Of a stretch of 42,567 nucleotides of DNA, positions 1 to 8,152 are shown in pieces. The position numbers and the translations under genes are program-made. The notes below the pieces were generated by a model. It did not search any database. It saw nothing but the letters and a program-made list of their open reading frames with translations, and was not told the origin of the DNA. The stretch's first letter is position 1; the number at the start of each line of letters is the position of its first letter. Source of the DNA: a virus; IMG/VR virus record IMGVR_UViG_3300034072_002197, positions 1 to 42,567 of that record. One strand, written 5' to 3'.

Positions 1-84
1 GTGTTCCTCGGTCGTTCACAAGCGTTCACAAGGAAGCATGGTATCAGGCATGGTATTGGACCTGCCGAAGCATGGTATCGGCGC
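1..84 (+). repeat. Short direct repeats upstream of integrase 1, possible arm-type att sites
   Basis: The left edge carries two adjacent copies of CGTTCACAAG (13-22 and 23-32) and three copies of GCATGGTAT (36-44, 48-56, 70-78). All lie between the window edge and the integrase ATG at 85. The reading frame is open through this stretch from a GTG at 1, but repeats plus the family-typical start at 85 make it more likely non-coding. Repeats of this kind beside a P4-type integrase are often integrase or AlpA arm sites. The matching right end of the prophage is not in the window, so an attachment core cannot be defined. Confidence 0.5.
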
Positions 85-1410
85 ATGTTGAACGACGCGA
101 AGATCAAGGCCGCGAAGAAGCAGGAGAAGCCCTACAAGCTAGGGGATTCGAACCAGCTTTATCTCCAGGTGCAGCCGACGGGCGCAAAGCTCTGGCGCAT
201 GAACTATTGCCACCGCGAAACTCCGGCTGGCCCGCTGAAGCAGAAGACGCTCGCCCTCGGGGCCTATCCCGCCGTCACGCTTCTCGAAGCGCGCCGCCAG
301 CGAGACGAGGCGAAGGAACTGCTCAGGCAGGGCATCGACCCAGGAGCGAAGCGGAAGATCGACGTGCTTACGACGTCGGCGCAGATGGCGAACACGTTCG
401 AAGCCGTCGCCCGCAGCTGGTGGGGCAAGCAGCGCAAGCGCTGGTCGCCGGTTCACGCCGACGACGTCCTCTCAAGCCTTGTCGACAACGTTTTTCCCGC
501 GATCGGCGCGCTGCCGATCTCGACGATCAAGGCTCCGAAATTGCTTGAGGTGCTGTCGACCGTCGAGAACCGCGGCGCGATCGAAACCGCCCATAGGATT
601 CGTGCCCGCATCTCGTCGATCTTCGTCTTCGCGATAGCGTCGGGCCTTGCCGAGCAGGATCCGGCCGCCAGCCTGGGCAAGGCGCTGCAGCCGAAACCGC
701 GCGCTACGAAGCAGCCGGCTATCACTACGCTGCCAGCGCTCCGGCAAATGCTGGTCGACTGCGAGGCCGAGCGATGCCGTGCCAGCACGAAGTTGGCACT
801 GCGCTTCATTGCACTCACCGCTGTCCGGCCGGGCGAACTTCGCGGCGCACGTTGGGCAGAGTTCGAGGACTTGGAGGGCGAATACCCCCTGTGGCGCATC
901 CCCGCGGAGCGCATGAAGGGCGATGACGAGCGCAAAGCCGAGGAGGGCGGGGACCACTTGGTACCGCTGGCGCCGCAATCGGTCGCAATCCTCAACGTGC
1001 TGCAGAGGCTTTCTGGCGACCTTGATCTCGTCTTTCCGAGCGAGCGGCACCCACACCGGCCAATCTCCGAAAATACGCTGCGCGCACTGCTTATCAGAGC
1101 AGGCTATCACCAGCGCCATGTTCCGCACGGCTTCCGCGCTGGCTTCTCCACGATCATGAACGAGCGTGCGGAGCGGCTGTGGCGCGAGAGCGGCGCGGCT
1201 GGTCACTCGCCCGACCGTGCCATCATCGATCTGATGTTGGCACACGTCCCGAAGGACAAGGTCGAAGGCGCCTATAATCGCGCGGCCTACATGCCTCGCC
1301 GGCGCGAATTGGCTTGTGAGTGGGCCGATATGCTGGTCGGGGATTTCTGGCCGCCCGAGGTCCACCTCGGGCAGCCGATCAGATACGCGGCGACGGGGCC
1401 AGGGCGCTAG
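85..1410 (+). CDS. int: P4-type tyrosine integrase of the main prophage
   Basis: A site-specific tyrosine recombinase of 441 aa that would integrate and excise the main prophage. The N-terminus (MLNDAKIKAAK...PYKLGDS) is the arm-DNA-binding domain typical of P4-like integrases (DUF4102 type), and ALGAYPAVTLLEAR lies near residue 60. Catalytic residues are visible in the C-terminal domain: R248 in TAVRPGE, H348-x-x-R351 in HGFR, H387 in LAHVPKD and the nucleophile Y397 in GAYNRA. The frame is open to a GTG at position 1, but the start at 85 matches the family and avoids the repeat region. It converges on the leftward early operon, overlapping its last gene by 4 bp. P4-type integrases commonly target tRNA genes, but none is visible here. 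Confidence 0.93.
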   Translation: MLNDAKIKAAKKQEKPYKLGDSNQLYLQVQPTGAKLWRMNYCHRETPAGPLKQKTLALGAYPAVTLLEARRQRDEAKELLRQGIDPGAKRKIDVLTTSAQMANTFEAVARSWWGKQRKRWSPVHADDVLSSLVDNVFPAIGALPISTIKAPKLLEVLSTVENRGAIETAHRIRARISSIFVFAIASGLAEQDPAASLGKALQPKPRATKQPAITTLPALRQMLVDCEAERCRASTKLALRFIALTAVRPGELRGARWAEFEDLEGEYPLWRIPAERMKGDDERKAEEGGDHLVPLAPQSVAILNVLQRLSGDLDLVFPSERHPHRPISENTLRALLIRAGYHQRHVPHGFRAGFSTIMNERAERLWRESGAAGHSPDRAIIDLMLAHVPKDKVEGAYNRAAYMPRRRELACEWADMLVGDFWPPEVHLGQPIRYAATGPGR

Positions 1411-1853
1411 TCGGGGTTGGCGGCGAACTCAGCCGCAACCCGCTTGAAGAATGTGGATTTATTGAAGCTCAGCTTTGCATTGAGCGGCATTTCCGCAGCA
1501 ACGCGAAACACTGCCTCACTTGTTTCTGCTTCGCCGGCGACGCTCGGTTCTGACCGAATGTATGGTGCCGCTTCCGGCAATTGGAGCATCTCATTCATCG
1601 CCATTATCCGAAGAAGGAGAGGTTGAAGTTTCCCCTTTGGAAACTGGTCTCTGATCGCGATTGCCGCACGGTTGATTGGGGTATCAGTAAGCTCTACCCA
1701 CCGCGCGCTGCCGTCCTCGTCTGCGATGGCTACACCCATTCCGGACACCCCGGAGCGGGGGACTTGATTGATGGCCGCACGCCCCCCTAGGTCATACGCA
1801 AAGACCAACTCTTCGAAAGTGACAGCCTCAATTTTTGGCAGTTTAGACTTCAC
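1407..1853 (-). CDS. Hypothetical protein, last gene of the leftward early operon
   Basis: 148 aa, not recognised. It starts at a GTG (1853) that overlaps the stop of the upstream gene (GTGA), which supports translational coupling. The protein is soluble and mixed alpha/beta by composition, with no membrane segment, signal peptide or obvious catalytic motif. Its 3' end overlaps the convergent integrase by 4 bp, so transcription from both sides meets here. Confidence 0.7.
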   Translation of the reverse strand: MKSKLPKIEAVTFEELVFAYDLGGRAAINQVPRSGVSGMGVAIADEDGSARWVELTDTPINRAAIAIRDQFPKGKLQPLLLRIMAMNEMLQLPEAAPYIRSEPSVAGEAETSEAVFRVAAEMPLNAKLSFNKSTFFKRVAAEFAANPD

Positions 1854-2104
1854 GATTCGGACAGCTTTTTTGCGTCGTTAGCCATCGCGTCTTTGATAAG
1901 ATCCGGCCAGTTTTCTAAAGCATCAGCGAGGCAGTGCCGCTCGTTCGGGAACTTCTCGTAAAGGTCCCATAACAGGCCGGTGACCGCATGCTTTAAAATG
2001 CCCTCGCGGATGAAGCTGCTGTCGGAAAACGTCAGAAGGGTGTCAGCAAACTCCTCCGTCAACCGATCAATTTCGACACTCGGGTCTGTCCTGGCATCGC
2101 TCAC
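1850..2104 (-). CDS. Small hypothetical protein of the early operon
   Basis: 84 aa, acidic, probably all helical, no recognised domain. It starts at GTG 2104 with a purine-rich GAGGGGGAA upstream and overlaps the previous stop by 4 bp. Its own stop overlaps the next gene's GTG. Tight packing on both sides supports a real gene although the function is unknown. Confidence 0.68.
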   Translation of the reverse strand: MSDARTDPSVEIDRLTEEFADTLLTFSDSSFIREGILKHAVTGLLWDLYEKFPNERHCLADALENWPDLIKDAMANDAKKLSES

Positions 2105-2613
2105 TTTGCTTCCCCCTCAACCTTCTTCGCAGCGCTTGCCTTAAGACGCTCATATTTCTCGACAGCCGCCTTTGTCATGTACTTCATCCAGCTGTGCAAA
2201 TCGTCGTATGCAGCATCGACCGCATGGACCTTTCCAGTTGGCTCGAGAATGGCGTGATCTGCGTCCATGGTCGTGAAGTTATAATCGATCACAACCGGCT
2301 CAAGCCCGCCTTGGACATCGACGCGCCAGCCTAGAACTGGTTCGTCCGACGACCACGGCGCTTCGCCTGGCTCTGACGGGTCGAAGCAAAAGGTAAGAAG
2401 GCGATAACCAGGTTGCGCCGGAATCACCGGCTGAGATGCTCGCACAATTCGATCGATGGTATAGTCATCCACGATCATGGCTCGATCAGGATCGCGCTTG
2501 AAATATATACGAGCCTCGATCTCGTCTCCGCCTCGCGTTTTTGAGGACTTGGCCATGCGGTCAATGGCTTCTGTCGGATAGAATTGGTTCCGACCATTGT
2601 CGAAGAATGGCAT
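2101..2613 (-). CDS. Hypothetical early-operon protein
   Basis: 170 aa from the ATG at 2613. AGGAG lies 7 nt upstream, so this start is preferred over an in-frame TTG two codons earlier. The protein is soluble, acidic in the middle and lysine-rich at the C-terminus (MTKAAVEKYERLKASAAKK). I recognise no domain. It overlaps the following gene by 4 bp. Confidence 0.68.
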   Translation of the reverse strand: MPFFDNGRNQFYPTEAIDRMAKSSKTRGGDEIEARIYFKRDPDRAMIVDDYTIDRIVRASQPVIPAQPGYRLLTFCFDPSEPGEAPWSSDEPVLGWRVDVQGGLEPVVIDYNFTTMDADHAILEPTGKVHAVDAAYDDLHSWMKYMTKAAVEKYERLKASAAKKVEGEAK

Positions 2614-2638
2614 TCCCAAACTCCTGCTTGCTTAAGCG

Positions 2639-3028
2639 TCAGCGCTCCCGACGCGGTCCATACACGTCGCTGACTTCCCGCTCGCAATAGCTTGGTTGCG
2701 TTCCAGCCTCAGCGATCTTGGAGAGGCGCCGAGGATGCGGCTCAATAAGCCGAGACGAAATATTGAAGTATGGGTACGTCCCCGAAATAGCTGGGTGCAT
2801 TGCCGCAGCGACGTCAACGTCGGAGGCACTGACATATCGGCCGGCCCACCGCTCGATGATATGCTTTATGGAGAAGGTGGTGCGCTTGTTCGCGCTGGCG
2901 GTCTTGGTCTGGGCGTCGAGCCATTCGTAAGCAATGCGAATGCAGTCGGGGTGCTCATGGTGAGGGGCCTCCCGCGAGCTATATCGAGTCGTCTTCTTAC
3001 CCTGTTCAATTTGCTCGTCGGTCAACAC
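2639..3028 (-). CDS. Hypothetical protein downstream of the AlpA-like gene
   Basis: 129 aa from a GTG at 3028. The frame also extends to a TTG at 3058, but an AAAGGAG motif sits 9 nt before the GTG, so the shorter form is preferred. The GTG overlaps the stop of the AlpA-like gene (GTGTTGA), indicating coupling. A basic C-terminus (YGPRRER) and several arginines would fit a nucleic-acid-associated protein, but no fold is recognised. Confidence 0.62.
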   Translation of the reverse strand: MLTDEQIEQGKKTTRYSSREAPHHEHPDCIRIAYEWLDAQTKTASANKRTTFSIKHIIERWAGRYVSASDVDVAAAMHPAISGTYPYFNISSRLIEPHPRRLSKIAEAGTQPSYCEREVSDVYGPRRER

Positions 3029-3246
3029 CCGTTGATACTCCTTTGTGATTCTCGCCAAGCCTGCACTTCACTCTCGCTCCAGCGACTTGCATAGCCCCCC
3101 GGCTTGTACGGCTGGGGAAACCTCTGTTGACGCATCAGGCGATAGATCATTGTCTTGCCGATGCCGGTGATGGCGATCACCTGGCTGAGGCGGAGAAGCC
3201 GGTCTGCCCTAGGCTCTTCCGCTAAGGAATGTTCTGAGTCGGTCAC
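3022..3246 (-). CDS. AlpA-family transcriptional regulator / excisionase-like protein
   Basis: 74 aa with the AlpA-type winged helix-turn-helix at about residues 17-67: LLRLSQVIAITGIGKTMIYR, then FPQPYKPGG and a WSESEVQAW end. AlpA proteins in P4-like elements activate integrase expression or act as excisionases, so a role in prophage excision together with integrase 1 is likely. The GTG start at 3246 overlaps the stop of the upstream gene (GTGA). It is expressed as part of the leftward early operon, so it should be repressed in the lysogen together with that operon. Confidence 0.88.
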   Translation of the reverse strand: MTDSEHSLAEEPRADRLLRLSQVIAITGIGKTMIYRLMRQQRFPQPYKPGGYASRWSESEVQAWRESQRSINGC

Positions 3247-3911
3247 TTACCCTCCTCGTTATCCGCGCTGTCCGGCGGTGAAGGCAGCGGCTGCCAATGG
3301 GTGGGAGTATCCCAGATCGTGTGAGAATCCCGATCCCACCAGCGGCCTTCACTGAAGGAAACGACCTCGATGCTTTGCCATACGGGGCACCAAGCCAAGA
3401 CGTATTCATCTGTTGGCACAGTCTCTGCAGCCTGCCACGTTGCGAGTGCGGTCATTCGCTCGTCACCACTTGCTTTAGCGAGAGCGGCTTTTGTGGCCGT
3501 CAATGCACGCTCATAGGCCAGCATGAAGTCCACCGTTTCGGGGTCTGCATCCTGATCGTAGGCAATCCATAACTTCAGCGCTGCAAGCATTTCAGTGGGA
3601 GACATCCAGTCTTTTGCGCACTCTTGGCAGCAGCAAGCGGGCGGGTGTCCTCCCTTTACTTGTCGGTCGGGCATGGCAGAAAGGGCGGCGCGGGCTGCGT
3701 CACGGCAAACGTCCATTGTTATTCGCTTGGTTGCGTCAGCTTCCGTTTCACCGTCTCTGACATCAACGAACAGATGCTCTGAATTGTAGATCACCGTTCC
3801 TACACAGTCGCCGCTCTGGCGGTCAGCGGCATTGTAGATTGCGATGGCAATCCTCTCCACATCACCCCTCGGTACGTCCTCCGGGTTTGGTTGCTGTTCA
3901 GCGGCCGACAT
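3243..3911 (-). CDS. Early protein with a DUF551-like C-terminal domain
   Basis: 222 aa. The C-terminal portion (EYVLAWCPVWQSIEVVSFSE, then THWQPLPSPP) resembles the DUF551 domain found in many phage early proteins of unknown function. A cysteine cluster at about residues 112-119 (PPACCCQEC) could bind metal. The ATG at 3911 overlaps the upstream gene by 14 bp and the stop overlaps the AlpA start. No enzymatic motif is seen. Confidence 0.72.
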   Translation of the reverse strand: MSAAEQQPNPEDVPRGDVERIAIAIYNAADRQSGDCVGTVIYNSEHLFVDVRDGETEADATKRITMDVCRDAARAALSAMPDRQVKGGHPPACCCQECAKDWMSPTEMLAALKLWIAYDQDADPETVDFMLAYERALTATKAALAKASGDERMTALATWQAAETVPTDEYVLAWCPVWQSIEVVSFSEGRWWDRDSHTIWDTPTHWQPLPSPPDSADNEEGK

Positions 3912-4890
3912 CGAGACCTCCCTTCAACGCATAGTTCTTCTCGACGAACCCGACCTTGCTGCCGCCGACGATGCAGGAGTTTACCCAAGTCACTCGAGTG
4001 TCGCTGAGGCGTCGGACGTGCCCTCGGCGGAGATGTGCCCTGCGGCTGGCACCTTGCGTTCCCCCGGCAGAACCGAGCGATGCATCGCCGGCAAGGTTCA
4101 GGATATGGAAGTCCTTAAGCGGGACCTTTCCTGCCTTCATGCGCGCCCGGTTAAGCTTCACTGGCTGCGGGCAACGCTGCGTGCTGACGTTGGTGCAGGC
4201 CAGCGCGATGCACATGTCGAGGTAAGCGTTTACCTCGTCCATGAGGTCCGCCGAGATCATCTCCATAGTCGTCTGCCAGCCGTGCTGGCGAACCGTGCGG
4301 CCGAGCCATTCTGGCATTAAGGCGACAACGCCTTCCATCTGAAGCGCTTCTGCGTTGAATTGCGCCCGATTGATCCGCCCGGTCTTCAGCATGGCCTCGC
4401 GATACGCACTTGGCCCCGCCTTTGCGTAGATCGCATCAAACGGAACCATTGTCGCGCCGGCAACCGGCACCCACCGCCGGATCTCGTCGAAGTAACAAAT
4501 CGAAGCGACGACCACGCCCGAGCCGGATTTCGGTGCATCCGGGTACGTCTTGCCACCTGGAAACTTCCCGTCGAACAACCACGCCAAGGCAATCCGCCGT
4601 GACGAAGTGGTTGCCTCGTAGAAGTTGTCGCGCCGGCCAGTCTCGACCGCCCGATATTCCAGCGCGACGACTGGGAAAGGTGGATGGAACATGACGCCTG
4701 GCACCTGTGGTCTAGGCTTGTCGCGCGTGAGGAGCATGCCCGCATCGGGCAGCACGAATACCTCGGCCTTGCTCAACATATCCGCGATGAAAGCGACGCC
4801 TTCCCGATCGGCTGCACCGAGGGCCGGCTGATGTTCGAGTTCCGCCAGATCGGCTAGCGCTTTGGTGGTGAAGTTAAGGGCCTCAATCAC
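3898..4890 (-). CDS. Conserved-looking phage hypothetical protein, 330 aa
   Basis: 330 aa from GTG 4890, the largest gene of the early operon. The C-terminus has a basic patch (RRAHLRRGHVRRL) followed by TWVNSCIVG, a combination I associate with conserved phage and prophage proteins of unknown function. The body is soluble with no Walker or nuclease motif. It overlaps both neighbours (8 bp and 14 bp). Confidence 0.72.
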   Translation of the reverse strand: MIEALNFTTKALADLAELEHQPALGAADREGVAFIADMLSKAEVFVLPDAGMLLTRDKPRPQVPGVMFHPPFPVVALEYRAVETGRRDNFYEATTSSRRIALAWLFDGKFPGGKTYPDAPKSGSGVVVASICYFDEIRRWVPVAGATMVPFDAIYAKAGPSAYREAMLKTGRINRAQFNAEALQMEGVVALMPEWLGRTVRQHGWQTTMEMISADLMDEVNAYLDMCIALACTNVSTQRCPQPVKLNRARMKAGKVPLKDFHILNLAGDASLGSAGGTQGASRRAHLRRGHVRRLSDTRVTWVNSCIVGGSKVGFVEKNYALKGGLDVGR

Positions 4891-5065
4891 GGAACAGCCC
4901 CAACCACATCACGAGATCAATCGCAGCGATATTTATTAATGCGCAGATGGTTGCGATGGCCTCCGATAGACGGGCCTGTCGGCCTCGCCACACTGCCCAC
5001 GCAAAGACTGAGAGGTAGAAGGTCCAGATCAGACCAATACCTACTCTTATGAGATAGTAGGTCAT
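4883..5065 (-). CDS. Small membrane protein with two predicted transmembrane segments
   Basis: 60 aa. Two hydrophobic stretches (about residues 3-26 and 38-57) flank a short basic loop (WRGRQARLSEA), typical of a two-helix inner-membrane protein with the loop in the cytoplasm. The ATG overlaps the preceding stop (ATGA at 5062-5065) and the stop overlaps the next start. Early-operon membrane proteins can act in superinfection exclusion or host takeover, but nothing specific is shown here. Confidence 0.65.
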   Translation of the reverse strand: MTYYLIRVGIGLIWTFYLSVFAWAVWRGRQARLSEAIATICALINIAAIDLVMWLGLFRD

Positions 5066-5499
5066 GCCGCCCTCCGCGCTTGCCGAGCACGTACCTTGGT
5101 GCGGACGCGTTCAGTATGCGGCCGCATGATCCTGCGATCAGCGTAGGGGTCGAACGGCAGAGGACCGAGGCTCTGGTCCGAGCGATAGACTGGCGTGAGG
5201 AAGCTTTCCTCTTCGCGATCGTCGTTGCGGTCGTCACATGGCTGGTCGTCGACAGCGAAGTCTGGATCTGCAATCGGACAGCCAGGTCCGGCCGTTGGGG
5301 CGGTGTTGTGGCCGCAGAAATCGTCCTCGGCCATGCTGCCGTCGAACTCATCGCCGTCAAGTTCGAATCCATCGCTGGCGTCGATGGCGTCCAGCGCCTG
5401 AATGAGGCATTCGATAAGGTTCTCGATCTGCGTGCGGAAATGAAAGCCGGGTGTCGCGCGGCAGGGGGCAAAAGCTTCGAGCGAGGTCATCATGTTCAT
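5062..5499 (-). CDS. Acidic hypothetical protein
   Basis: 145 aa from ATG 5499. The frame extends 39 codons further, but only the inner ATG overlaps the upstream stop in the ATGA fashion used throughout this operon. The middle is strongly acidic (LDGDEFDGSMAEDDF), followed by GPGCPIADPDFAVDD, and the C-terminus is arginine-rich (RVRTKVRARQARRAA). The acidic/basic layout suggests a disordered, interaction-type protein. I have seen this acidic pattern in other proteobacterial hypothetical proteins but know no function for it. Confidence 0.62.
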   Translation of the reverse strand: MNMMTSLEAFAPCRATPGFHFRTQIENLIECLIQALDAIDASDGFELDGDEFDGSMAEDDFCGHNTAPTAGPGCPIADPDFAVDDQPCDDRNDDREEESFLTPVYRSDQSLGPLPFDPYADRRIMRPHTERVRTKVRARQARRAA

Positions 5500-5756
5500 G
5501 ACGCGACCTTTTCGATTAGAGTGCGGAGAGCGAGAGGCAGGCCGGGAGTATCGAGCAACTGGTTGACCAGCCGACACGACACCTTCACCGCCTTGCGATC
5601 GGCGAAGTGCATCCATGGGACGATCTGCCCAGTGGGGCCGATCGTCACCGCCCCGCCCAAGCTCTGCCAGGAGTGAAGCCAGCCTTCCGCGAGAAGGATA
5701 GGCGCTGGCTTGACGCTGGCGTCGACGGTAATTCCGGTGATGTTGCTTGTCGTCAT
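5496..5756 (-). CDS. Small hypothetical protein
   Basis: 86 aa, ATG at 5756 overlapping the previous stop, and stop overlapping the next ATG. Mixed hydrophobic/basic protein without recognisable motifs (core GGAVTIGPTGQIVPWMHFAD). Its place in a tightly coupled operon is the main support. Confidence 0.62.
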   Translation of the reverse strand: MTTSNITGITVDASVKPAPILLAEGWLHSWQSLGGAVTIGPTGQIVPWMHFADRKAVKVSCRLVNQLLDTPGLPLALRTLIEKVAS

Positions 5757-6682
5757 GTGCCGGCTCCCGTTGCTGACGAGGAGCTAACCAGTTGAGGCCA
5801 GTCGCGCTCGATCTCCTCCATGACTTCGGTCGTCCGCACGCGATGATCGAAGGCGATCAGGCGACGCAGTCGGTCTGCCTCACGATATGGGGCCGTGCCG
5901 AAATCTGCCTCGATATCCATCGACTGCCAGAGCGTCCGGACGCCGTTGACGGCGATCAGGCCTACCCGCAGGCCGATCGCGTCGGCACGCTCCATCCAGA
6001 GTTCAGCGGAAAAATGTGGCTGTCCGTAGGCGAGTAGATTTGCGCCGATATCTGAGTGGTCGATATCGAAGTAAGCTGCGCGGTGAAAAGCGCAGGTGTC
6101 ATCGCGCTCGTCATCTTCGATCGCAATGTTGATGTCGAAGATGTTGCCCCAACCAGCCTCGCGATTGGTGCCAAGCCATGTGTGGCCTAGGAGGCCGAGC
6201 AAATTAATGTATGTCTTTGCGATAAAGTCGCCAGCGGTCGTGCAGGGCGTCGACATCAGCGCGCGAAACGCGCTCGACCGTGCATTGCAGATCCGATTTC
6301 CCTCATCGCTCTCAAGGTCTGGAGCGTACTGGTAAATCTCCTCGACCTTCCGCCAGTCTGCGAGGGCTTCGAACATGGCTGGGCCCGGGTAGTGGCCCTG
6401 CAGCGTGGTCGTGTCGTTGATGATCGCTTCGAAAGCGTCTCGGCCTTCCGCGGACCAACTGCCGACGTTGTGGTCCCGGTAGAGAATGAGCTTATGACAC
6501 AGTTCAGTTGGTGTGACGGCGGGGTGCTGCAAGCACTCAATTACTGAGGACATGTGCGCGGCAACCGCTGCCGCGGCTTCATCACTTTCGTCGTTGCGGG
6601 TGATTTCCGAGATGCAATCTCTGTGAGCTGCGGTTGTGGCAACCAACTTTTGGTTGAATGCTTTAGTGCTACGGAACCGCAT
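5753..6682 (-). CDS. Hypothetical early protein, about 309 aa
   Basis: 309 aa from ATG 6682, four bases after the upstream stop with GGGGAGG as ribosome-binding site. An in-frame TTG at 6700 would overlap the previous gene and is less likely. The protein is predominantly helical and acidic with no recognised domain. It sits second in the leftward operon. Confidence 0.68.
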   Translation of the reverse strand: MRFRSTKAFNQKLVATTAAHRDCISEITRNDESDEAAAAVAAHMSSVIECLQHPAVTPTELCHKLILYRDHNVGSWSAEGRDAFEAIINDTTTLQGHYPGPAMFEALADWRKVEEIYQYAPDLESDEGNRICNARSSAFRALMSTPCTTAGDFIAKTYINLLGLLGHTWLGTNREAGWGNIFDINIAIEDDERDDTCAFHRAAYFDIDHSDIGANLLAYGQPHFSAELWMERADAIGLRVGLIAVNGVRTLWQSMDIEADFGTAPYREADRLRRLIAFDHRVRTTEVMEEIERDWPQLVSSSSATGAGT

Positions 6683-6686
6683 GGCC

Positions 6687-7295
6687 TTATGCCTCCCCAA
6701 GCAGGCGCGCGATGTCGCGGCGAGTTTGCTCGACGTAGCTGTCGGTCCACGGGTTCAGCGAGCCGTTGTCATCTTCAAGCAAGTGGTCGAGTTTGAAGCG
6801 CAGCGCCGCCAGGTGCGGCGCAGGCATCTCCATCAGTGCAGAGTGCAATTCGCTGGCGGAGTGATCGAGGCGGTCAGCTTCAGCCGCGGTTTGGGCTGTG
6901 TGAGCCTTGGCGCCAACTGCGAATACGGCGTGGTAGCGTTCTGCTTCAGCCTTCGCAGCTAACCACCCCTGCATTGCAGCATCCCATTCCTTCCCGACAG
7001 GCAGGATCAGAACATTCACAAGGTCATCGGCGTGGCTAAGCAGAGATTGGAGCGCCTCAACCGCGATGACATGCATCGACGCGATCTGGTCGCAGGCGTC
7101 TATCAATTCGGGGAGTTGGGCGTGTTCAGCATAGCCCGTGATGCGCTCTTGATGGACCTGGTCGATGCCCATCAGCAGGTGGCGGATATCGTTGATCCGC
7201 CTGGCAATTGCCTCGGCCCGATACTGCCGATCTTTCAAGTTAAGCGGGGGCGTCTCCGCAAGCGACATCGCTTGCGGCATAGTCATTGCCGTCAT
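6687..7295 (-). CDS. Hypothetical first gene of the leftward early operon
   Basis: 202 aa from ATG 7295, with GGAG 7 nt upstream. The frame continues to an ATG at 7367, but that extension (Pro/Arg-rich) covers a hairpin leader and is unlikely to be coding. The protein is mostly helical (long Ala/Glu/Leu-rich stretches), soluble and unassigned. In a lambda-like layout this position right after the leftward promoter would hold the first delayed-early gene. Its ribosome-binding site is paired in the 7303-7321 hairpin. Confidence 0.68.
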   Translation of the reverse strand: MTAMTMPQAMSLAETPPLNLKDRQYRAEAIARRINDIRHLLMGIDQVHQERITGYAEHAQLPELIDACDQIASMHVIAVEALQSLLSHADDLVNVLILPVGKEWDAAMQGWLAAKAEAERYHAVFAVGAKAHTAQTAAEADRLDHSASELHSALMEMPAPHLAALRFKLDHLLEDDNGSLNPWTDSYVEQTRRDIARLLGEA

Positions 7296-7302
7296 CGTTG
7301 AT

Positions 7303-7321
7303 CTCCTGCGGTGAGCAGGAG
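7303..7321 (-). promoter_or_regulatory. Hairpin sequestering the ribosome-binding site of the first early gene
   Basis: On the minus-strand transcript CTCCTGC pairs perfectly with GCAGGAG across a 5-nt loop. The 3' arm contains the GGAG that serves the ATG at 7295. The structure would limit translation initiation of the first leftward gene unless opened by RNA, protein or ribosome binding. This is seen directly as a perfect 7-bp inverted repeat. The regulatory role is inference. Confidence 0.5.
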
Positions 7322-7380
7322 GAGGCGTCTCACTTGCACAAGGCAAAGGGCGCCATCCCACCTGCATCGGAGGGTCAGCG

Positions 7381-7462
7381 GCCCATTGGGCGATCGTCTC
7401 CGATGCCCGTTAGTTAGCCATTAGGCTAGAAAATATCAAGAACAAAATTAGCCCATTGGCTA
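7381..7462. promoter_or_regulatory. Leftward operator region (two clear sites, one degenerate)
   Basis: Two 14-bp dyads fit TAGCC-N4-GGCTA: 7415-7428 (centre ATTA) and 7449-7462 (centre CATT). A related palindrome GCCCATTGGGC lies at 7381-7391. Centres are about 34-35 bp apart. The same dyad recurs twice on the other side of the repressor gene. Reading leftward, TTGATA (5/6 to the -35 consensus) lies 5 nt before the 7428-7415 dyad with a weak TAACTA 17 bp further, a tentative leftward promoter overlapped by the operator. The 7449-7462 site includes the repressor stop codon. Confidence 0.7.
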
Positions 7463-8071
7463 GAGCGATGACCCTTGCCAGATCACCCGGCCTACTACGG
7501 TGAAGGGTTCGCGTCCGATCGGAATGGGCTTGTGCTCCGGATTCGACGACACTGGTTCAAGGCGTGGCGGGTTGGTCCGATATCGCTTGAAGGTCGTTTC
7601 GCCCGCTCCGTTCATGATGGCATAGAGCCTGCCCTCCATCAGATCCAAGTCGTCTGGATCGACGATGATAATCGCGTCCTCCCCAACGACCTTGTTCATG
7701 CTGTCGCCCTCTGGACGTAGCGCGAAGGTGTTATTGCTCCGAACAGGCGCCGGGATGTAACCTTCAGGCTGCAACACCGCTTCCCGCCAGTTTCCAGCCG
7801 CAATGGTTCCGATCAAGGGAACCATGCGCACCGCTATGGTCTGTGGCATTTGCTCGACTAGCTCTGCAGGTGAAACATCAAGAGCCTGAGAAATCAGCGA
7901 CAGCATCTCACCCGAAAGGCCCCGCTTGGAGCGCTCGATCTTTGCGATCGTAGTGAAATGAACAGGCCTCCCAAGGAGCTCGCCGACGCGCTCACCCAGC
8001 TGCTCCATAGTGAGCCCTTTTGCTTTGCGGACCTGACGAACCTTGTTGGTCGGGATGGATTTCTCTTGCAT
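7460..8071 (-). CDS. CI-type repressor, S24 autopeptidase
   Basis: 203 aa from ATG 8071, chosen because AAGGAG lies 6 nt upstream. An in-frame ATG at 8095 lies inside the operator region. An N-terminal helix-turn-helix (about residues 10-65) is followed by an S24/LexA-type peptidase domain with nucleophile S124 in RPEGDSM and general base K162 in TTFKRY. A candidate self-cleavage A92-G93 lies in TIAAGNW. RecA-stimulated self-cleavage upon DNA damage is the known mode for this family, so SOS induction is expected. It lies between two pairs of matching operators, as lambda cI does. Confidence 0.92.
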   Translation of the reverse strand: MQEKSIPTNKVRQVRKAKGLTMEQLGERVGELLGRPVHFTTIAKIERSKRGLSGEMLSLISQALDVSPAELVEQMPQTIAVRMVPLIGTIAAGNWREAVLQPEGYIPAPVRSNNTFALRPEGDSMNKVVGEDAIIIVDPDDLDLMEGRLYAIMNGAGETTFKRYRTNPPRLEPVSSNPEHKPIPIGREPFTVVGRVIWQGSSL

Positions 8072-8095
8072 GGCCAACTCCTTACGCGGCCCCAT

Positions 8096-8109
8096 TAGCC
8101 TATCGGCTA
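8096..8109. promoter_or_regulatory. Operator dyad near the repressor start
   Basis: TAGCC-TATC-GGCTA, the same dyad as the other three sites. It lies 24 bp upstream of the repressor ATG and is positioned to control repressor transcription. Its centre is 67 bp from the dyad in the rightward promoter. Confidence 0.65.
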
Positions 8110-8152
8110 CGCTAGGGCTATGGTGTTTTTGCGCACCAAATCAGTGTGGGGC

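Noticed and set aside
472-1365. 297-aa minus-strand ORF inside integrase 1
   Set aside because: It is antisense to a clear tyrosine recombinase and shows the Arg/Ala-rich look of a GC-rich shadow frame.
3029-3058. TTG start at 3058 for the 2639-3028 gene
   Set aside because: It has no ribosome-binding site, whereas AAAGGAG precedes the GTG at 3028.
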